DNA from: Geobacter sp. UBA698
Lineage (GTDB): Bacteria > Desulfobacterota > Desulfuromonadia > Geobacterales > Pseudopelobacteraceae
DNA length: 64,000 nt
Direction: 5' to 3'
Assembly: GCA_002298925.1 (NCBI GenBank)
Contig: DBMM01000011.1
Span: 1 to 64,000 of the forward strand
Under the pieces are notes generated by a model that ran no database searches, had not been told where the DNA came from, and worked only from the letters and a program-made list of their open reading frames with translations. Positions 1-9,276 of the stretch are shown here, one piece after another; positions within the stretch are counted from its first letter, which is position 1, and every line of letters begins with the position of its first letter. The position numbers were made by a program, and so were the translations under genes.

Positions 1-36
1 GTGGCCGAGGTGATGGCAGAGGCAGTCCTGCGCTGA
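1..36 (+). CDS. C-terminal end of an upstream gene (partial)
   Basis: The first eleven codons read VAEVMAEAVLR and end in TGA at 34-36. They are followed by a strong terminator, which supports a real gene end here. Too little is present to name the product. proB often lies near proA, but nothing in these residues identifies it. Confidence 0.4.
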   Translation: MAEVMAEAVLR

Positions 37-74
37 GCTGCTCCGATTGATTCTAATTGCGAATTATGTTTATC

Positions 75-113
75 CAGCAGCCCCGGCTTCAACAGTCGGG
101 GCTGCTGTCGTTT
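75..113 (+). terminator. Intrinsic terminator before proA
   Basis: An 11-bp perfect stem, CAGCAGCCCCG with CGGGGCTGCTG, encloses an 11-nt loop and is followed by a short T-rich tail (TCGTTT). It separates the upstream gene from proA. A TTGACT at 158-163 followed by AT-rich sequence may hold the proA promoter, but no well-spaced -10 box is clear. Confidence 0.75.
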
Positions 114-215
114 CAGCATACTGACATTAATCATTACTCTTGCAAGTAATCGGTAACTTGACTTACACTTACCTATTAATAATCATCCACGTAAAGTTTA
201 TGCAGGGGGAATTAC

Positions 216-1472
216 ATGAATATCGCCGCCCAGGTAGCACAGATAGCCACCAATGCCCGTCAGGCATCCTTTGTCATGTCGCGGCTCTCCACCACTGTCA
301 AGAACGACATGCTGCTGACCATGGCCAGCGCCCTGGACGCCGGGGCGGGCCAGATCATCGCCGAAAATGCCAGGGATCTGGAGGCTGGTGCGCAGAAGGG
401 GTTGTCCAGCGCCATGCTCGACCGGCTCATGCTGGATGAAAAGCGCATCGGCGGCATCAGCGCCGCCCTGCGTGAAGTGGCTGCCTTGCCGGACCCGGTG
501 GGGGAGGTTACCAAAATGTGGAAACGTCCCAATGAATTGATGGTCGGCAAGATGCGCATTCCGTTGGGGGTGATCGGCATCATCTATGAGGCTCGGCCAA
601 ATGTGACCGCCGACGCCGCCGCCCTCTGTCTGAAGGCCGGCAACGCCGTAATCCTGCGGGGCGGGTCCGAGGCGATCCATTCCAACCGGGCCATAGCCGC
701 CATCCTGCAGGAAGCCATGACCGCCCATGGTGTCCCGGCTGCCGCCCTGGCCCTGATCCCCTTTACCGAGCGGGAAGGGGTGCTGGAGATGCTCAAGCAG
801 GAGGAGCAGATTGACCTGATCATCCCGCGCGGCGGCGAGAGCCTGATCCGTTTCGTGGTTGAGAACTCGCGCATCCCGGTCATCAAGCATTACAAGGGGG
901 TCTGCCACGTCTTCGTGGACGATATGGCCGATTTTGATATGGCCGAGCGGATCATCGTCAATGCCAAGACCCAGCGCCCCGGCGTCTGCAACGCCCTGGA
1001 GACGATCCTGATCCACAAGGACGCTGCCGCCGGATTCATCCCTCGCATCGCCGCCACCCTGACCGCTCTGCAGGTGGAGCTGCGCGGCGATGAGCGTTTC
1101 CGCCAGTACGCACCCCAGGCCATCCCGGCCGGTGAAGAGGACTGGCAGGCCGAATATCTGGAGCTGATCCTGGCCTGTAGGGTGGTGGACGATCTGGACG
1201 CCGCCATAGCCCACATCAACCGTTACGGCTCGCTGCACACCGAGTCGATCATTACCAGGGACTACAGCCGGGCCCAGCGTTTCATCCGCGAGGTCAACTC
1301 CAGTTGCGTGATGGTCAATGCCTCCACCCGCTTCGCCGACGGCAACCAGCTGGGACTGGGGGCCGAGATCGGCATCTCCACCACCAAACTGCATTCCTTC
1401 GGCCCCATGGGGCTGGAGGATCTGACTACCACCAAGTTCATCGTCTATGGTGATGGGCAGGTGCGGGAGTAA
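216..1472 (+). CDS. proA: Gamma-glutamyl phosphate reductase (glutamate-5-semialdehyde dehydrogenase)
   Basis: ProA catalyses the NADPH-dependent reduction of gamma-glutamyl phosphate to glutamate-5-semialdehyde, the second step of proline synthesis, in the cytoplasm. The 418-residue product has the normal family length and the aldehyde-dehydrogenase fold signatures. These include the active-site stretch QRPGVCNA with the nucleophilic cysteine at about residue 258, and EARPNVTADAAALCLK near residue 125. The ATG at 216 is supported by a purine-rich AGGGGGA at 204-210. No proB follows, so proA appears to be transcribed alone or with the gene ending at base 36, although the terminator at 75-113 argues for a separate start. 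Confidence 0.96.
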   Translation: MNIAAQVAQIATNARQASFVMSRLSTTVKNDMLLTMASALDAGAGQIIAENARDLEAGAQKGLSSAMLDRLMLDEKRIGGISAALREVAALPDPVGEVTKMWKRPNELMVGKMRIPLGVIGIIYEARPNVTADAAALCLKAGNAVILRGGSEAIHSNRAIAAILQEAMTAHGVPAAALALIPFTEREGVLEMLKQEEQIDLIIPRGGESLIRFVVENSRIPVIKHYKGVCHVFVDDMADFDMAERIIVNAKTQRPGVCNALETILIHKDAAAGFIPRIAATLTALQVELRGDERFRQYAPQAIPAGEEDWQAEYLELILACRVVDDLDAAIAHINRYGSLHTESIITRDYSRAQRFIREVNSSCVMVNASTRFADGNQLGLGAEIGISTTKLHSFGPMGLEDLTTTKFIVYGDGQVRE

Positions 1473-1582
1473 CATAACTTCCCTAGTTTCCGGTCACTGC
1501 GGCAAAAACCTCATGAAAGCTGCCTGAAGCGCTGGGAGAACCATAATCATGTTATCGGTGACTTGACTGATTGTGAAAATTC

Positions 1583-1611
1583 TTGCTAAGTGAGCAAAAA
1601 GTTGTCATAAT
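1583..1611 (+). promoter_or_regulatory. Sigma-70-type promoter for typA
   Basis: TTGCTA at 1583-1588 and CATAAT at 1606-1611 are separated by exactly 17 bp. The predicted start near 1618 lies just upstream of the hairpin at 1624-1643. Confidence 0.55.
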
Positions 1612-1623
1612 TAAACGTTATAT

Positions 1624-1652
1624 GGACGGGCCTTTGCCCGTCCTTTTATTTT
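1624..1652 (+). terminator. Intrinsic terminator/attenuator in the typA leader
   Basis: The hairpin GGACGGGC-CTTT-GCCCGTCC is followed by TTTTATTTT. It could end proA transcripts, but it also lies downstream of the best typA promoter and only 26 bp before the typA start codon. Transcripts begun at about 1618 must therefore read through it. Confidence 0.7.
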
Positions 1653-1677
1653 GAGAGAGATTGAGGAGTTCCTTACC

Positions 1678-3483
<1,806 letters not shown>

Positions 3484-3505
3484 TTCTCTTATGGTATAAA
3501 AAAGG

Positions 3506-3532
3506 CCGGGATATGTTTTCCCGGTTTTTTTT
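3506..3532 (+). terminator. Intrinsic terminator after typA
   Basis: The stem CCGGGA (3506-3511) pairs with TCCCGG (3519-3524) and is followed by eight T residues at 3525-3532. It lies 22 bp after the typA stop. Confidence 0.8.
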
Positions 3533-3588
3533 ATGTGCTCTGATCATGCGGATTGGTTGATCTGAATATTTCTGTGGGGAGCCTGTAG

Positions 3589-4011
3589 ATGAGAAATCTG
3601 TGTTGCGCCCTGATGATGCTTGTGATGCTGCTGGCCGGAGTTATGGCGGTCAGTGCTGATGAGCCGTACAGAAGCCTGACCAGCAAGGAACTGAAGGCCA
3701 TGCTGGACCGCCAGGAGGCGGGGCTGGTGGTGGTTGATACGCGATCGCCGGCTGAATACGCGGCTGACCATCTGCCGGGAGCGGTCAATATCCCCCTGTC
3801 TGATCTGGAGAAGACCCCGGCCGTGTTGATTTACCCCAAGGACGAGAAGATCGTTTTTTACTGCAACGGCTTTACCTGAGGACAGAGCCCCCAGGCATCC
3901 AGGTTGGCTGCCCAGCGCGGTTTCAGGAATGTGTTCGTGCTGTCCGATGGGATCCCCGGCTGGAAAAAGATGGGCTATGCCGTCTCAGATGGTCCCCAGA
4001 CGGTAAAATGA
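3589..4011 (+). CDS. Secreted rhodanese-like selenoprotein (UGA at 3877-3879 read as Sec)
   Basis: Rhodanese-domain proteins handle sulfane sulfur or related thiol chemistry. The product starts with a signal peptide (about residues 1-23, cut after VSA), so it should act in the periplasm. The rhodanese fold is clear: VVVDTRSPAEYAADHLPGAVNIP, then IVFYCNGFT. The frame then meets TGA. Beyond it the same frame continues with GQSPQASRLAAQRG, FVLSDGIPGW and a normal domain end, stopping at 4009-4011. Read through, the protein is 140 residues with Cys92 and Sec97 in C-N-G-F-T-U. A SECIS-like stem-loop begins 14 nt after the UGA, and selB is in this window. The start has GGGGAG upstream. Alternatives are a nonsense mutation or sequence error, but conservation downstream of the UGA argues against that. 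Confidence 0.85.
3894..3912 (+). promoter_or_regulatory. Predicted bacterial SECIS element of the rhodanese gene
   Basis: GGCATCC (3894-3900) pairs with GGCTGCC (3906-3912) with one mismatch and closes a 5-nt loop, AGGTT. The loop begins 22 nt after the UGA and has GG at its second and third positions. This agrees with the known bacterial SECIS layout, in which SelB contacts a G in a short apical loop. The stem lies inside the coding sequence, as is normal in bacteria. Confidence 0.75.
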
Positions 4012-4050
4012 AACAAAACAGAGCAAGCGCTTGTCCGGGGTGTTGTCAGC

Positions 4051-5283
4051 ATGCAAACCACCATGATCAAAAGAATGTCGGTACTCCTGGTTCCCGCGGC
4101 AATTCTGATCGCAACCTGGTTCGCCATTCCCTATATTTCTCTTTTGCCGCCTGCCCGTCAGGAGCTGGTGACCGTCGCGCCTTATCTGGTGACGGCCCTG
4201 GGGATGTTTTTGGCCGTGCATTTTCATCGAGGCCGGCCTTTTCTGGCTTTGCTGGTGCTGATACTCTTCTACTGGTGTTCCCGAAGCCATCTTTCCGGTG
4301 AACCGGCCAAGGTCAGTCTCAACGGTTATTATCAGGCCTTTGTTCTGCTGCTGCCGGTGGATCTGGCTCTGTTTTCCCTCATGCGCGAGCGAGGTGTATT
4401 TTCCATGGCCGGCCGGCTGCGCCTCGTCTTTCTGACGGTTCAGGCGTTGGGAGCCCTCTGGCTTTTTCGCGATCACTTTGTTGATATCCTGCCTTATGTT
4501 GCCCGCAGTTATATCCGGCTCCCATTTCTGGACAGCCAGTTGATTCCGCAAACGGCCATGTTGACCGGTTCGCTCTGTTTTATCTTCATAGCGGTGCTGG
4601 CTGTGCGGCGGCAGACTCCTGTGGACAGCGGCATGCTCGGGGCTCTGATTGCTTTTTTTGTCGCCTGTAACTGGGCTACCTCCCGCGATATTCATGCCGC
4701 TTTCTGTGCGGCCGGAGCGTTGATCATCACGCAGAGCGTGCTGCGGGACACGTACAACATGGCCTTTCGCGACGACCTGACCGGCATCCCTTCGCGCCGT
4801 GCTCTCAACGAGAGCCTGCAGGGTCTTGGGCGGCGCTACACGGTCGCCATGCTTGATGTGGACCACTTCAAGCGCTTCAACGATACCTACGGCCACGACG
4901 TGGGGGACCAGGTCTTGAAAATGGTGGCGCGTAAAATGAATAATGTTGGCGGGGGCGGCAGAACCTATCGTTACGGAGGAGAGGAGTTCACCATTCTTTT
5001 TCCGGGTCGCCGACTGTCTGATGCGTTACCTCATCTGGAGGAACTGCGAACGACTATCGCCGAGTACCGTCTGGCGCTGCGCAGCAGTGAACGCCCCAAG
5101 GACCAGCGACAGGGCAAGGGGCAGCGGAGAGGGGGTGGGGCGGCGGCCTATGCTGCCGTTACCATCAGCATCGGCGTGGCGGAATGCACGGAAGGAACGG
5201 CAAAACCCGCACAGGTTATCAAGGCGGCTGACAAGGCGCTCTACCGGGCCAAAAACAGGGGCAGAAACCAGATCTGCAGTTAG
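4051..5283 (+). CDS. Membrane-bound diguanylate cyclase (GGDEF)
   Basis: The protein should make c-di-GMP from two GTP. The N-terminal 240 or so residues form several hydrophobic membrane segments (for example about 9-29 and 38-56) without a recognised sensor domain. The C-terminal GGDEF domain has MLDVDHFKRFND for the first metal and guanine contacts and the active-site loop GGEEF at residues 309-313. The Asp in GHDVGD is kept, so it looks like a canonical c-di-GMP enzyme rather than a hybrid cGAMP synthase, which has Ser there. No RxxD inhibitory site lies before GGEEF. The start is uncertain: ATG codons at 4051, 4063 and 4075 are all possible and none has a strong ribosome site. The gene follows the selenoprotein by 39 bp. 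Confidence 0.92.
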   Translation: MQTTMIKRMSVLLVPAAILIATWFAIPYISLLPPARQELVTVAPYLVTALGMFLAVHFHRGRPFLALLVLILFYWCSRSHLSGEPAKVSLNGYYQAFVLLLPVDLALFSLMRERGVFSMAGRLRLVFLTVQALGALWLFRDHFVDILPYVARSYIRLPFLDSQLIPQTAMLTGSLCFIFIAVLAVRRQTPVDSGMLGALIAFFVACNWATSRDIHAAFCAAGALIITQSVLRDTYNMAFRDDLTGIPSRRALNESLQGLGRRYTVAMLDVDHFKRFNDTYGHDVGDQVLKMVARKMNNVGGGGRTYRYGGEEFTILFPGRRLSDALPHLEELRTTIAEYRLALRSSERPKDQRQGKGQRRGGGAAAYAAVTISIGVAECTEGTAKPAQVIKAADKALYRAKNRGRNQICS

Positions 5284-5306
5284 CCCTGTATCTCTTCAAG
5301 ACCAGC

Positions 5307-5669
5307 TTAAAACACTAAGCTGATTTTGAGGCTGATGCCGCTGATTGATTGGTTTTCCTGTTTCTGGGCGATTCTAATCCGCTCCTGGGGTTCGACGATC
5401 TCTGCCGGAGGATTGTAGGCGATCGTTACGGACACATCGCTTTTTCGTATCACCAGGTCGCCGTTGTCGTTGAGACCAACCGTGGCCGGCTGCTTGCTTT
5501 TTTGCTGAACTATTGTTGGTGACGGAGTCGTGAGTCCCGATTTGTAGAACAGCAGGAATGGTTCTGCCAGGGCTTCGCACGAAGCGAGTGCGATCAGGAT
5601 GGGAATGGCGATGATGCCGATTAACAGCGTAAAGGTTGCTGCTGGTAAGTTTTTCTCAGAGTCTGACAT
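5307..5669 (-). CDS. Small single-span membrane protein of unknown function, riboswitch-controlled
   Basis: The product is about 120 residues: a short polar N-terminus (MSDSEKNLPA), one hydrophobic span (TFTLLIGIIAIPILIALAS), and about 80 polar residues probably outside the cytoplasm, ending in ISLKISLVF. I do not recognise the family. I chose the ATG at 5669 because AGGAGA sits 8 nt upstream; an in-frame start at 5744 would lie inside the riboswitch. The gene stands alone and converges on the diguanylate cyclase. Its leader holds a GEMM-I riboswitch with a terminator, so expression should depend on a cyclic dinucleotide. Confidence 0.7.
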   Translation of the reverse strand: MSDSEKNLPAATFTLLIGIIAIPILIALASCEALAEPFLLFYKSGLTTPSPTIVQQKSKQPATVGLNDNGDLVIRKSDVSVTIAYNPPAEIVEPQERIRIAQKQENQSISGISLKISLVF

Positions 5670-5716
5670 GGCGGTCTCCTGCTGACGGGTTGTATTCCCG
5701 CTGCCGCTTGTACCGG

Positions 5717-5765
5717 CAAAAACAAAGCCGGGCGCCAATACCATGAGATATTTCGGCGACCCGGC
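5717..5765 (-). terminator. Riboswitch-coupled intrinsic terminator
   Basis: On the minus strand GCCGGG(T)CGCC (5765-5755) pairs with GGCGCCCGGC (5736-5727) with one bulged T, and the hairpin is followed by TTTGTTTTT (5726-5718). The 5' arm is the 3' conserved core of the GEMM aptamer, so aptamer and terminator exclude one another. This arrangement predicts an ON switch. Confidence 0.8.
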
Positions 5766-5845
5766 TGTCTCAGAGAGACCCTGTAGGCTTTCCGTCCCAC
5801 CCTCGCGGATGGTTTAGTATTTTCGTGTATCCCGCCAATTTGCGT
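5745..5845 (-). promoter_or_regulatory. GEMM-I cyclic-dinucleotide riboswitch (c-di-GMP or 3',3'-cGAMP)
   Basis: Read on the minus strand the leader has ACTAAACC, a CCATCC-GCGA-GGGTGG hairpin with a GNRA tetraloop, the invariant GGGACGGAAAGCC, a GGGTCTC...GAGACAGCC hairpin, and GGGTCGCCGAA. These are the GEMM-I signatures in order. From memory, the AATACTAAACC start closely resembles the Geobacter aptamers shown to prefer cGAMP, whereas typical c-di-GMP aptamers have GGGCAAACC. The ligand is therefore open, but the fold is clear. Confidence 0.92.
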
Positions 5846-5859
5846 GCTATTTAGAGTAC

Positions 5860-5875
5860 AGCATAAAGCGAGCCA
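5860..5875 (-). promoter_or_regulatory. Possible sigma-54 promoter for the GEMM-controlled gene
   Basis: The minus strand reads TGGCTCGCTTTATGCT, which has the GG-N10-GC spacing of a -24/-12 promoter (consensus TGGCAC-N5-TTGC). The expected start, about 12 nt further on, is just before the riboswitch. No enhancer site is recognised upstream. Confidence 0.4.
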
Positions 5876-6106
5876 TGTATGCTGTTTTTGATAACTATCA
5901 ATAATTGCAGGTCTTTTTGTTGGATCGTCATGGGTGGCAAATTTGGTGGTGTTGTTAAATGACGTTATTTGCCGGTGGGATGACAATTTTTGTTGTTCCT
6001 GCCGGTGGATGGGGCACTGGCCAGATAATCTGATGATTTTTCGACCGCAGGGTGCTATAGTCGCCACCTTGATTCAACACCGAATCCCGTATGGGGGACA
6101 AATGCT
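5876..6106. other. Intergenic stretch between the riboswitch promoter and cobL
   Basis: No gene is seen here. The region is AT-rich in its first half and presumably holds upstream elements for the leftward GEMM transcript and the promoter for cobL. A TATAGT at 6056-6061 could be a -10 box, but no matching -35 is clear. No cobalamin riboswitch is visible ahead of the cobalamin genes. GGGGGA near 6091-6096 may serve as the cobL ribosome site. Confidence 0.5.
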
Positions 6107-7324
6107 ATGGCACAGGAAAAGATTTATCTGGTGGGCGTCGGCATGGCTGGCTGGGCGGGTTTCAGCGCCGAGGCGCTGGAAATAATCGGCAAGGCCGAGG
6201 TACTGATCGGTCACCAGCGACATCTGGATATTTTCCCGGACTTCAAGGGCCAGAGGATGGTGCTGGGCGATCTGCCCGAGCTGCTGGACTTTCTTCAGAA
6301 AACCGATAAACGGGTGGTATTTCTGGCCTCGGGCGATCCCAGCTTTTTCGGTATTTCCCGTTTTCTGATGCGTAACCTCCCCAAGGAGCGCATCGAGATC
6401 TTCACCAATGTCACCAGTATGCAGTACGCCTTTGCCCGCATCAAGGAGCCTTGGGACGATGCCATTTTTGTTTCGGTCCATGGCCGGGGCATGCCTGCGG
6501 CGGTGGACAAGATTATTTCCGCCGAAAAGGTCTGTGTTCTGACCGATAGGGTCAACACACCGGCCGCCATCGCCCGGGAGCTGATTGAACGGGGTGCCGA
6601 AGGTTACGAGGCCTGGCTGTGCGAGGATCTGGGGCTGCCCGGCGAGAAGTTCACTCGCTGCGATCTGCGCGGTCTGCTGGAACTGAAACCCTCCGAACTC
6701 AATCTGCTGATCCTGGTCAAGACCTATGAACCGAACCTGGTTCAGTATCCGTTGATCGGCATTGACGACGACGAATTTCAGACCTCTAAAAAATTGATTA
6801 CCAAGCAGGAGGTGCGGGCCGTCACCCTCTCCAAGCTGCAGCTGCAGGATGACCTGGTGATGTGGGATATCGGCGCCGGCAGCTGCTCGGTCTCGATCGA
6901 AGCCTCCAATCTGATGCCCAACGGACGCATCTTTGCCGTGGAGCGCAACCAGCAGTGCATCGGTTTCATCAACGAGAACCTGAAAAAATTCTGCACCCGC
7001 AATGTCAAGCTGGTCGAGGCTTTCGCCCCCGAGGGTCTGGAAGATCTGCCCGACCCGGATCGGGTCTTCATTGGCGGGGCCGGCGGCCAACTGGAAGAGA
7101 TCATCGATGCCGTGGACAAACGTCTCAAGGCGGAGGGTCTGATCGTCCTGAATGCCGTGACACTGGATACCCTCACCAAGGCGGTGGAATTTCTGGAAGA
7201 CCATGGCTATGTTGTTGAGGCCACCTGCGTCAATATCTCCAAGACCCGGCGACTGACCGAATACAAGATGTTCGAAGCCCAGAACCCGGTCTACATCATC
7301 ACCGCCTGGAAAGGTGGCGAGTAA
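6107..7324 (+). CDS. cobL: Precorrin-6Y C5,15-methyltransferase (decarboxylating), CbiE-CbiT fusion
   Basis: This bifunctional cobalamin enzyme methylates C5 and C15 of the corrin ring using S-adenosylmethionine and decarboxylates the C12 acetate. Residues 1 to about 200 form the CbiE-type tetrapyrrole methylase domain (IYLVGVG, then LASGDPSFFGIS). Residues from about 215 form the CbiT domain with the SAM-binding stretch MWDIGAGSCSVSIEAS. The 405-residue length fits the fused CobL type. It overlaps the next cobalamin gene by one base (TAATG), so the two are translationally coupled. The rest of the corrin pathway is not in this window. Confidence 0.95.
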   Translation: MAQEKIYLVGVGMAGWAGFSAEALEIIGKAEVLIGHQRHLDIFPDFKGQRMVLGDLPELLDFLQKTDKRVVFLASGDPSFFGISRFLMRNLPKERIEIFTNVTSMQYAFARIKEPWDDAIFVSVHGRGMPAAVDKIISAEKVCVLTDRVNTPAAIARELIERGAEGYEAWLCEDLGLPGEKFTRCDLRGLLELKPSELNLLILVKTYEPNLVQYPLIGIDDDEFQTSKKLITKQEVRAVTLSKLQLQDDLVMWDIGAGSCSVSIEASNLMPNGRIFAVERNQQCIGFINENLKKFCTRNVKLVEAFAPEGLEDLPDPDRVFIGGAGGQLEEIIDAVDKRLKAEGLIVLNAVTLDTLTKAVEFLEDHGYVVEATCVNISKTRRLTEYKMFEAQNPVYIITAWKGGE

Positions 7325-8028
7325 TGGCCAGGATCTATGCCGTCGGTGTCGGACCGGGCGATCCCGAGTTACTGACCCGCAAGGCCGAACGCATCCTGCG
7401 CCAGGCAGATGTGATCCTGGCTCCGGTCTCCAGGTCGGGCGAAGTCAGCGTGGCCCTGGAGACGTCGCGGGAGTTTCTGGATGCCGGTCGCCAACAGATC
7501 ATCATTCACCAGTTTCCCATGACCTCGGATATGGGCCGGTTGATACCGGCCTGGCAGGAGGCGGCCGCCCTGATGGCCGGCCATGCCGATGCGGGCCGGG
7601 AGGTGGCCTTCATCACCATCGGTGACCCGCTGCTCTACTCGACCTTCATCTATCTGCTGCGCATCTTCCGCACATCCTACCCGCACCTCGAGATCGAGAT
7701 CGTGCCGGGCATTTCCAGCATCAATACCGCGGCAGCCGCGGCCGGCGTGGCGCTGGCCGAAGCCGACGAGAGGCTTGCCATCATTCCGGCTACCGCCGGC
7801 ATGGATGCCATCATCGAAGCCGTGGCAAAATTCGAGACGGTCGTGCTGCTGAAGGTCAAGCCGCTCTATGCCGATATCCTGGAAATGCTGCGGCAGATGG
7901 GGCGACAGCAGAGCACGCTGTTTGTTGAGCGGGTCGGTTCCGACCGCCAGAAAGTGCTGAGCGATTTGTCCGAAATGGCGGCCCACAAGCCGGATTACCT
8001 GTCGCTGATGATTGTCAAGAAGCGCTGA
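7324..8028 (+). CDS. cobI: Precorrin-2/cobalt-precorrin-2 C20-methyltransferase
   Basis: The enzyme transfers a methyl group from SAM to C20 of (cobalt-)precorrin-2. The 234-residue protein starts with the tetrapyrrole methylase glycine motif IYAVGVGPGDPELLT and has the second motif FITIGDPLLYSTFIYLL and the VPGISSINTAAAAAG stretch, as in CbiL/CobI. The aerobic (cobI) or anaerobic (cbiL) name cannot be chosen from sequence alone; an anaerobe would favour cbiL. It shares one base with cobL and ends before a bidirectional terminator at 8107. Confidence 0.93.
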   Translation: MARIYAVGVGPGDPELLTRKAERILRQADVILAPVSRSGEVSVALETSREFLDAGRQQIIIHQFPMTSDMGRLIPAWQEAAALMAGHADAGREVAFITIGDPLLYSTFIYLLRIFRTSYPHLEIEIVPGISSINTAAAAAGVALAEADERLAIIPATAGMDAIIEAVAKFETVVLLKVKPLYADILEMLRQMGRQQSTLFVERVGSDRQKVLSDLSEMAAHKPDYLSLMIVKKR

Positions 8029-8106
8029 TTAATCGAATCCGGCAGCCGTTTCCCCGTTATGGTGCCGATTCACATCCCTGCTTTATCGGCAGACAGAGTA
8101 AAATAC

Positions 8107-8139
8107 AAAAGCCCTTCCGTAACATTCGGAAGGGCTTTT
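8107..8139. terminator. Bidirectional intrinsic terminator between cobI and the lipoprotein gene
   Basis: AAAAGCCCTTCCG pairs with CGGAAGGGCTTTT around a 7-nt loop. A and T runs on the two sides allow termination of both converging genes. Confidence 0.88.
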
Positions 8140-8167
8140 GTGCAATCCAGCTGGTGCGAGAGTTTAG

Positions 8168-9163
8168 TTACTGATTCTTGTCAGTGGCAGGGACTATTTC
8201 GTCTGTAGCCGGTTTGATCTCTTCGCTGGCTGGCGCAGTCAGGGGGGCGGTTGAGCCCGGCGGAGCGCTGTCAGTCGCAGCTGCCGGAGCTGCTGATGGT
8301 GCGGGCTGTTCCGCGGCTGCCGCCGGATTTCCTGTGCCGGCCGGCTTGTCTGCGGTCGGTTCCGTGGTCTTCCTGCTCTTGTCGGTGTCGTATTTCAGGT
8401 AGTCGACCATTTCGTCGAACTGATGGCCGTAAACCTCTGTCTCCTGGGTTTCACGCAGCAGATAGTCCTTCTTCTTTTTGTCAAGGCGGCGCGTGATCCC
8501 CTCGATGGTCTTGAATTTGATATCGACCTTGTCGGACAGGTTGGCGTCTGCTTCGCTGAAATCGGGATACTGCAGGGCGATCATGGGGTCGTAGGCCAGG
8601 AAGCGACCGCGGAAATTGGGATATTCCCACAGGGTGGTGCCATTGGCATCCAGGATCTGGGCTGTCATGGTCAGGTAGTTGAACTCGCTGGTCAGGGAAG
8701 AAAGCCTGGAGTCGGAGTAAAGCTTGTCGCTTTTGCTCAAGCCGCTGACCACGACCAGCATGACTGCATCCAGGTTGTTTTTGCTGATATAATCCCGCAA
8801 CTCATCGTTTTTCCACAAATACTTGTTGTACACGATGGTGGCGTCATCGCGTTTTTCACGGCGGAAAAGCATTTTGGTGAAGGTGCTGGCGGGATCGCTG
8901 TCCATCAGTGCCACCGTGTAGAAACCGCCGGTGGCCTTGATCTTGCGGACCAGCTGCTGTTCTGATTTGCGATTGTAATCGCTGACCAGCTGGATCAGCT
9001 GCTCTTTCTGGGGGTGCCTGATGTCCGAGTCGCCATCGACCATGATCGGCACAACCCCCATTACCTTGACCTTGGCGGCGAAGTTTTCCGTTGGAACATT
9101 GAAGTGGTTCTGGGCGCAGCCGAAAGATAAAAGCAGCGGCAGCAGTAATAACAGTCTTTTCAT
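8168..9163 (-). CDS. Predicted outer-membrane or periplasmic lipoprotein of unknown function
   Basis: The 331-residue product begins with a short lipoprotein signal, MKRLLLLLPLLLSFGC, with Cys16 as the expected lipidated residue. The central part (about 30-240) is a mixed alpha/beta sequence with VKVMGVVPIMVDGDSD and LDAVMLVVVSGLSKSD, resembling domains that probe or assemble envelope components. I cannot name the family. The last 70 residues are an Ala/Pro/Thr-rich low-complexity tail, probably a periplasmic spacer. The gene stands alone, converging on cobI and diverging from the SAM riboswitch. An in-frame ATG at 9163 with AGGAGAT upstream supports the start. Confidence 0.8.
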   Translation of the reverse strand: MKRLLLLLPLLLSFGCAQNHFNVPTENFAAKVKVMGVVPIMVDGDSDIRHPQKEQLIQLVSDYNRKSEQQLVRKIKATGGFYTVALMDSDPASTFTKMLFRREKRDDATIVYNKYLWKNDELRDYISKNNLDAVMLVVVSGLSKSDKLYSDSRLSSLTSEFNYLTMTAQILDANGTTLWEYPNFRGRFLAYDPMIALQYPDFSEADANLSDKVDIKFKTIEGITRRLDKKKKDYLLRETQETEVYGHQFDEMVDYLKYDTDKSRKTTEPTADKPAGTGNPAAAAEQPAPSAAPAAATDSAPPGSTAPLTAPASEEIKPATDEIVPATDKNQ

Positions 9164-9276
9164 AGTGATCTCCTAGCGGAATCAGCCATCTGTTTCTGGT
9201 CATGGTTATAGCAGATGGCCAGATGGTTTTCCAGACAATTTGAATGGTGACTACTCCGGCTCAGGCGCATATTTCG

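Noticed and set aside
198..1475. A 425-codon minus-strand open frame opposite proA
   Set aside because: It mirrors proA codons, has a composition typical of antisense reading of GC-rich genes and resembles no protein, whereas proA is unmistakable.
4051..5283. Considered the membrane GGDEF protein as a hybrid cGAMP synthase
   Set aside because: The guanine-contact Asp in GHDVGD is kept; the cGAMP-making enzymes of Geobacter have Ser there. It is more likely a normal c-di-GMP enzyme.
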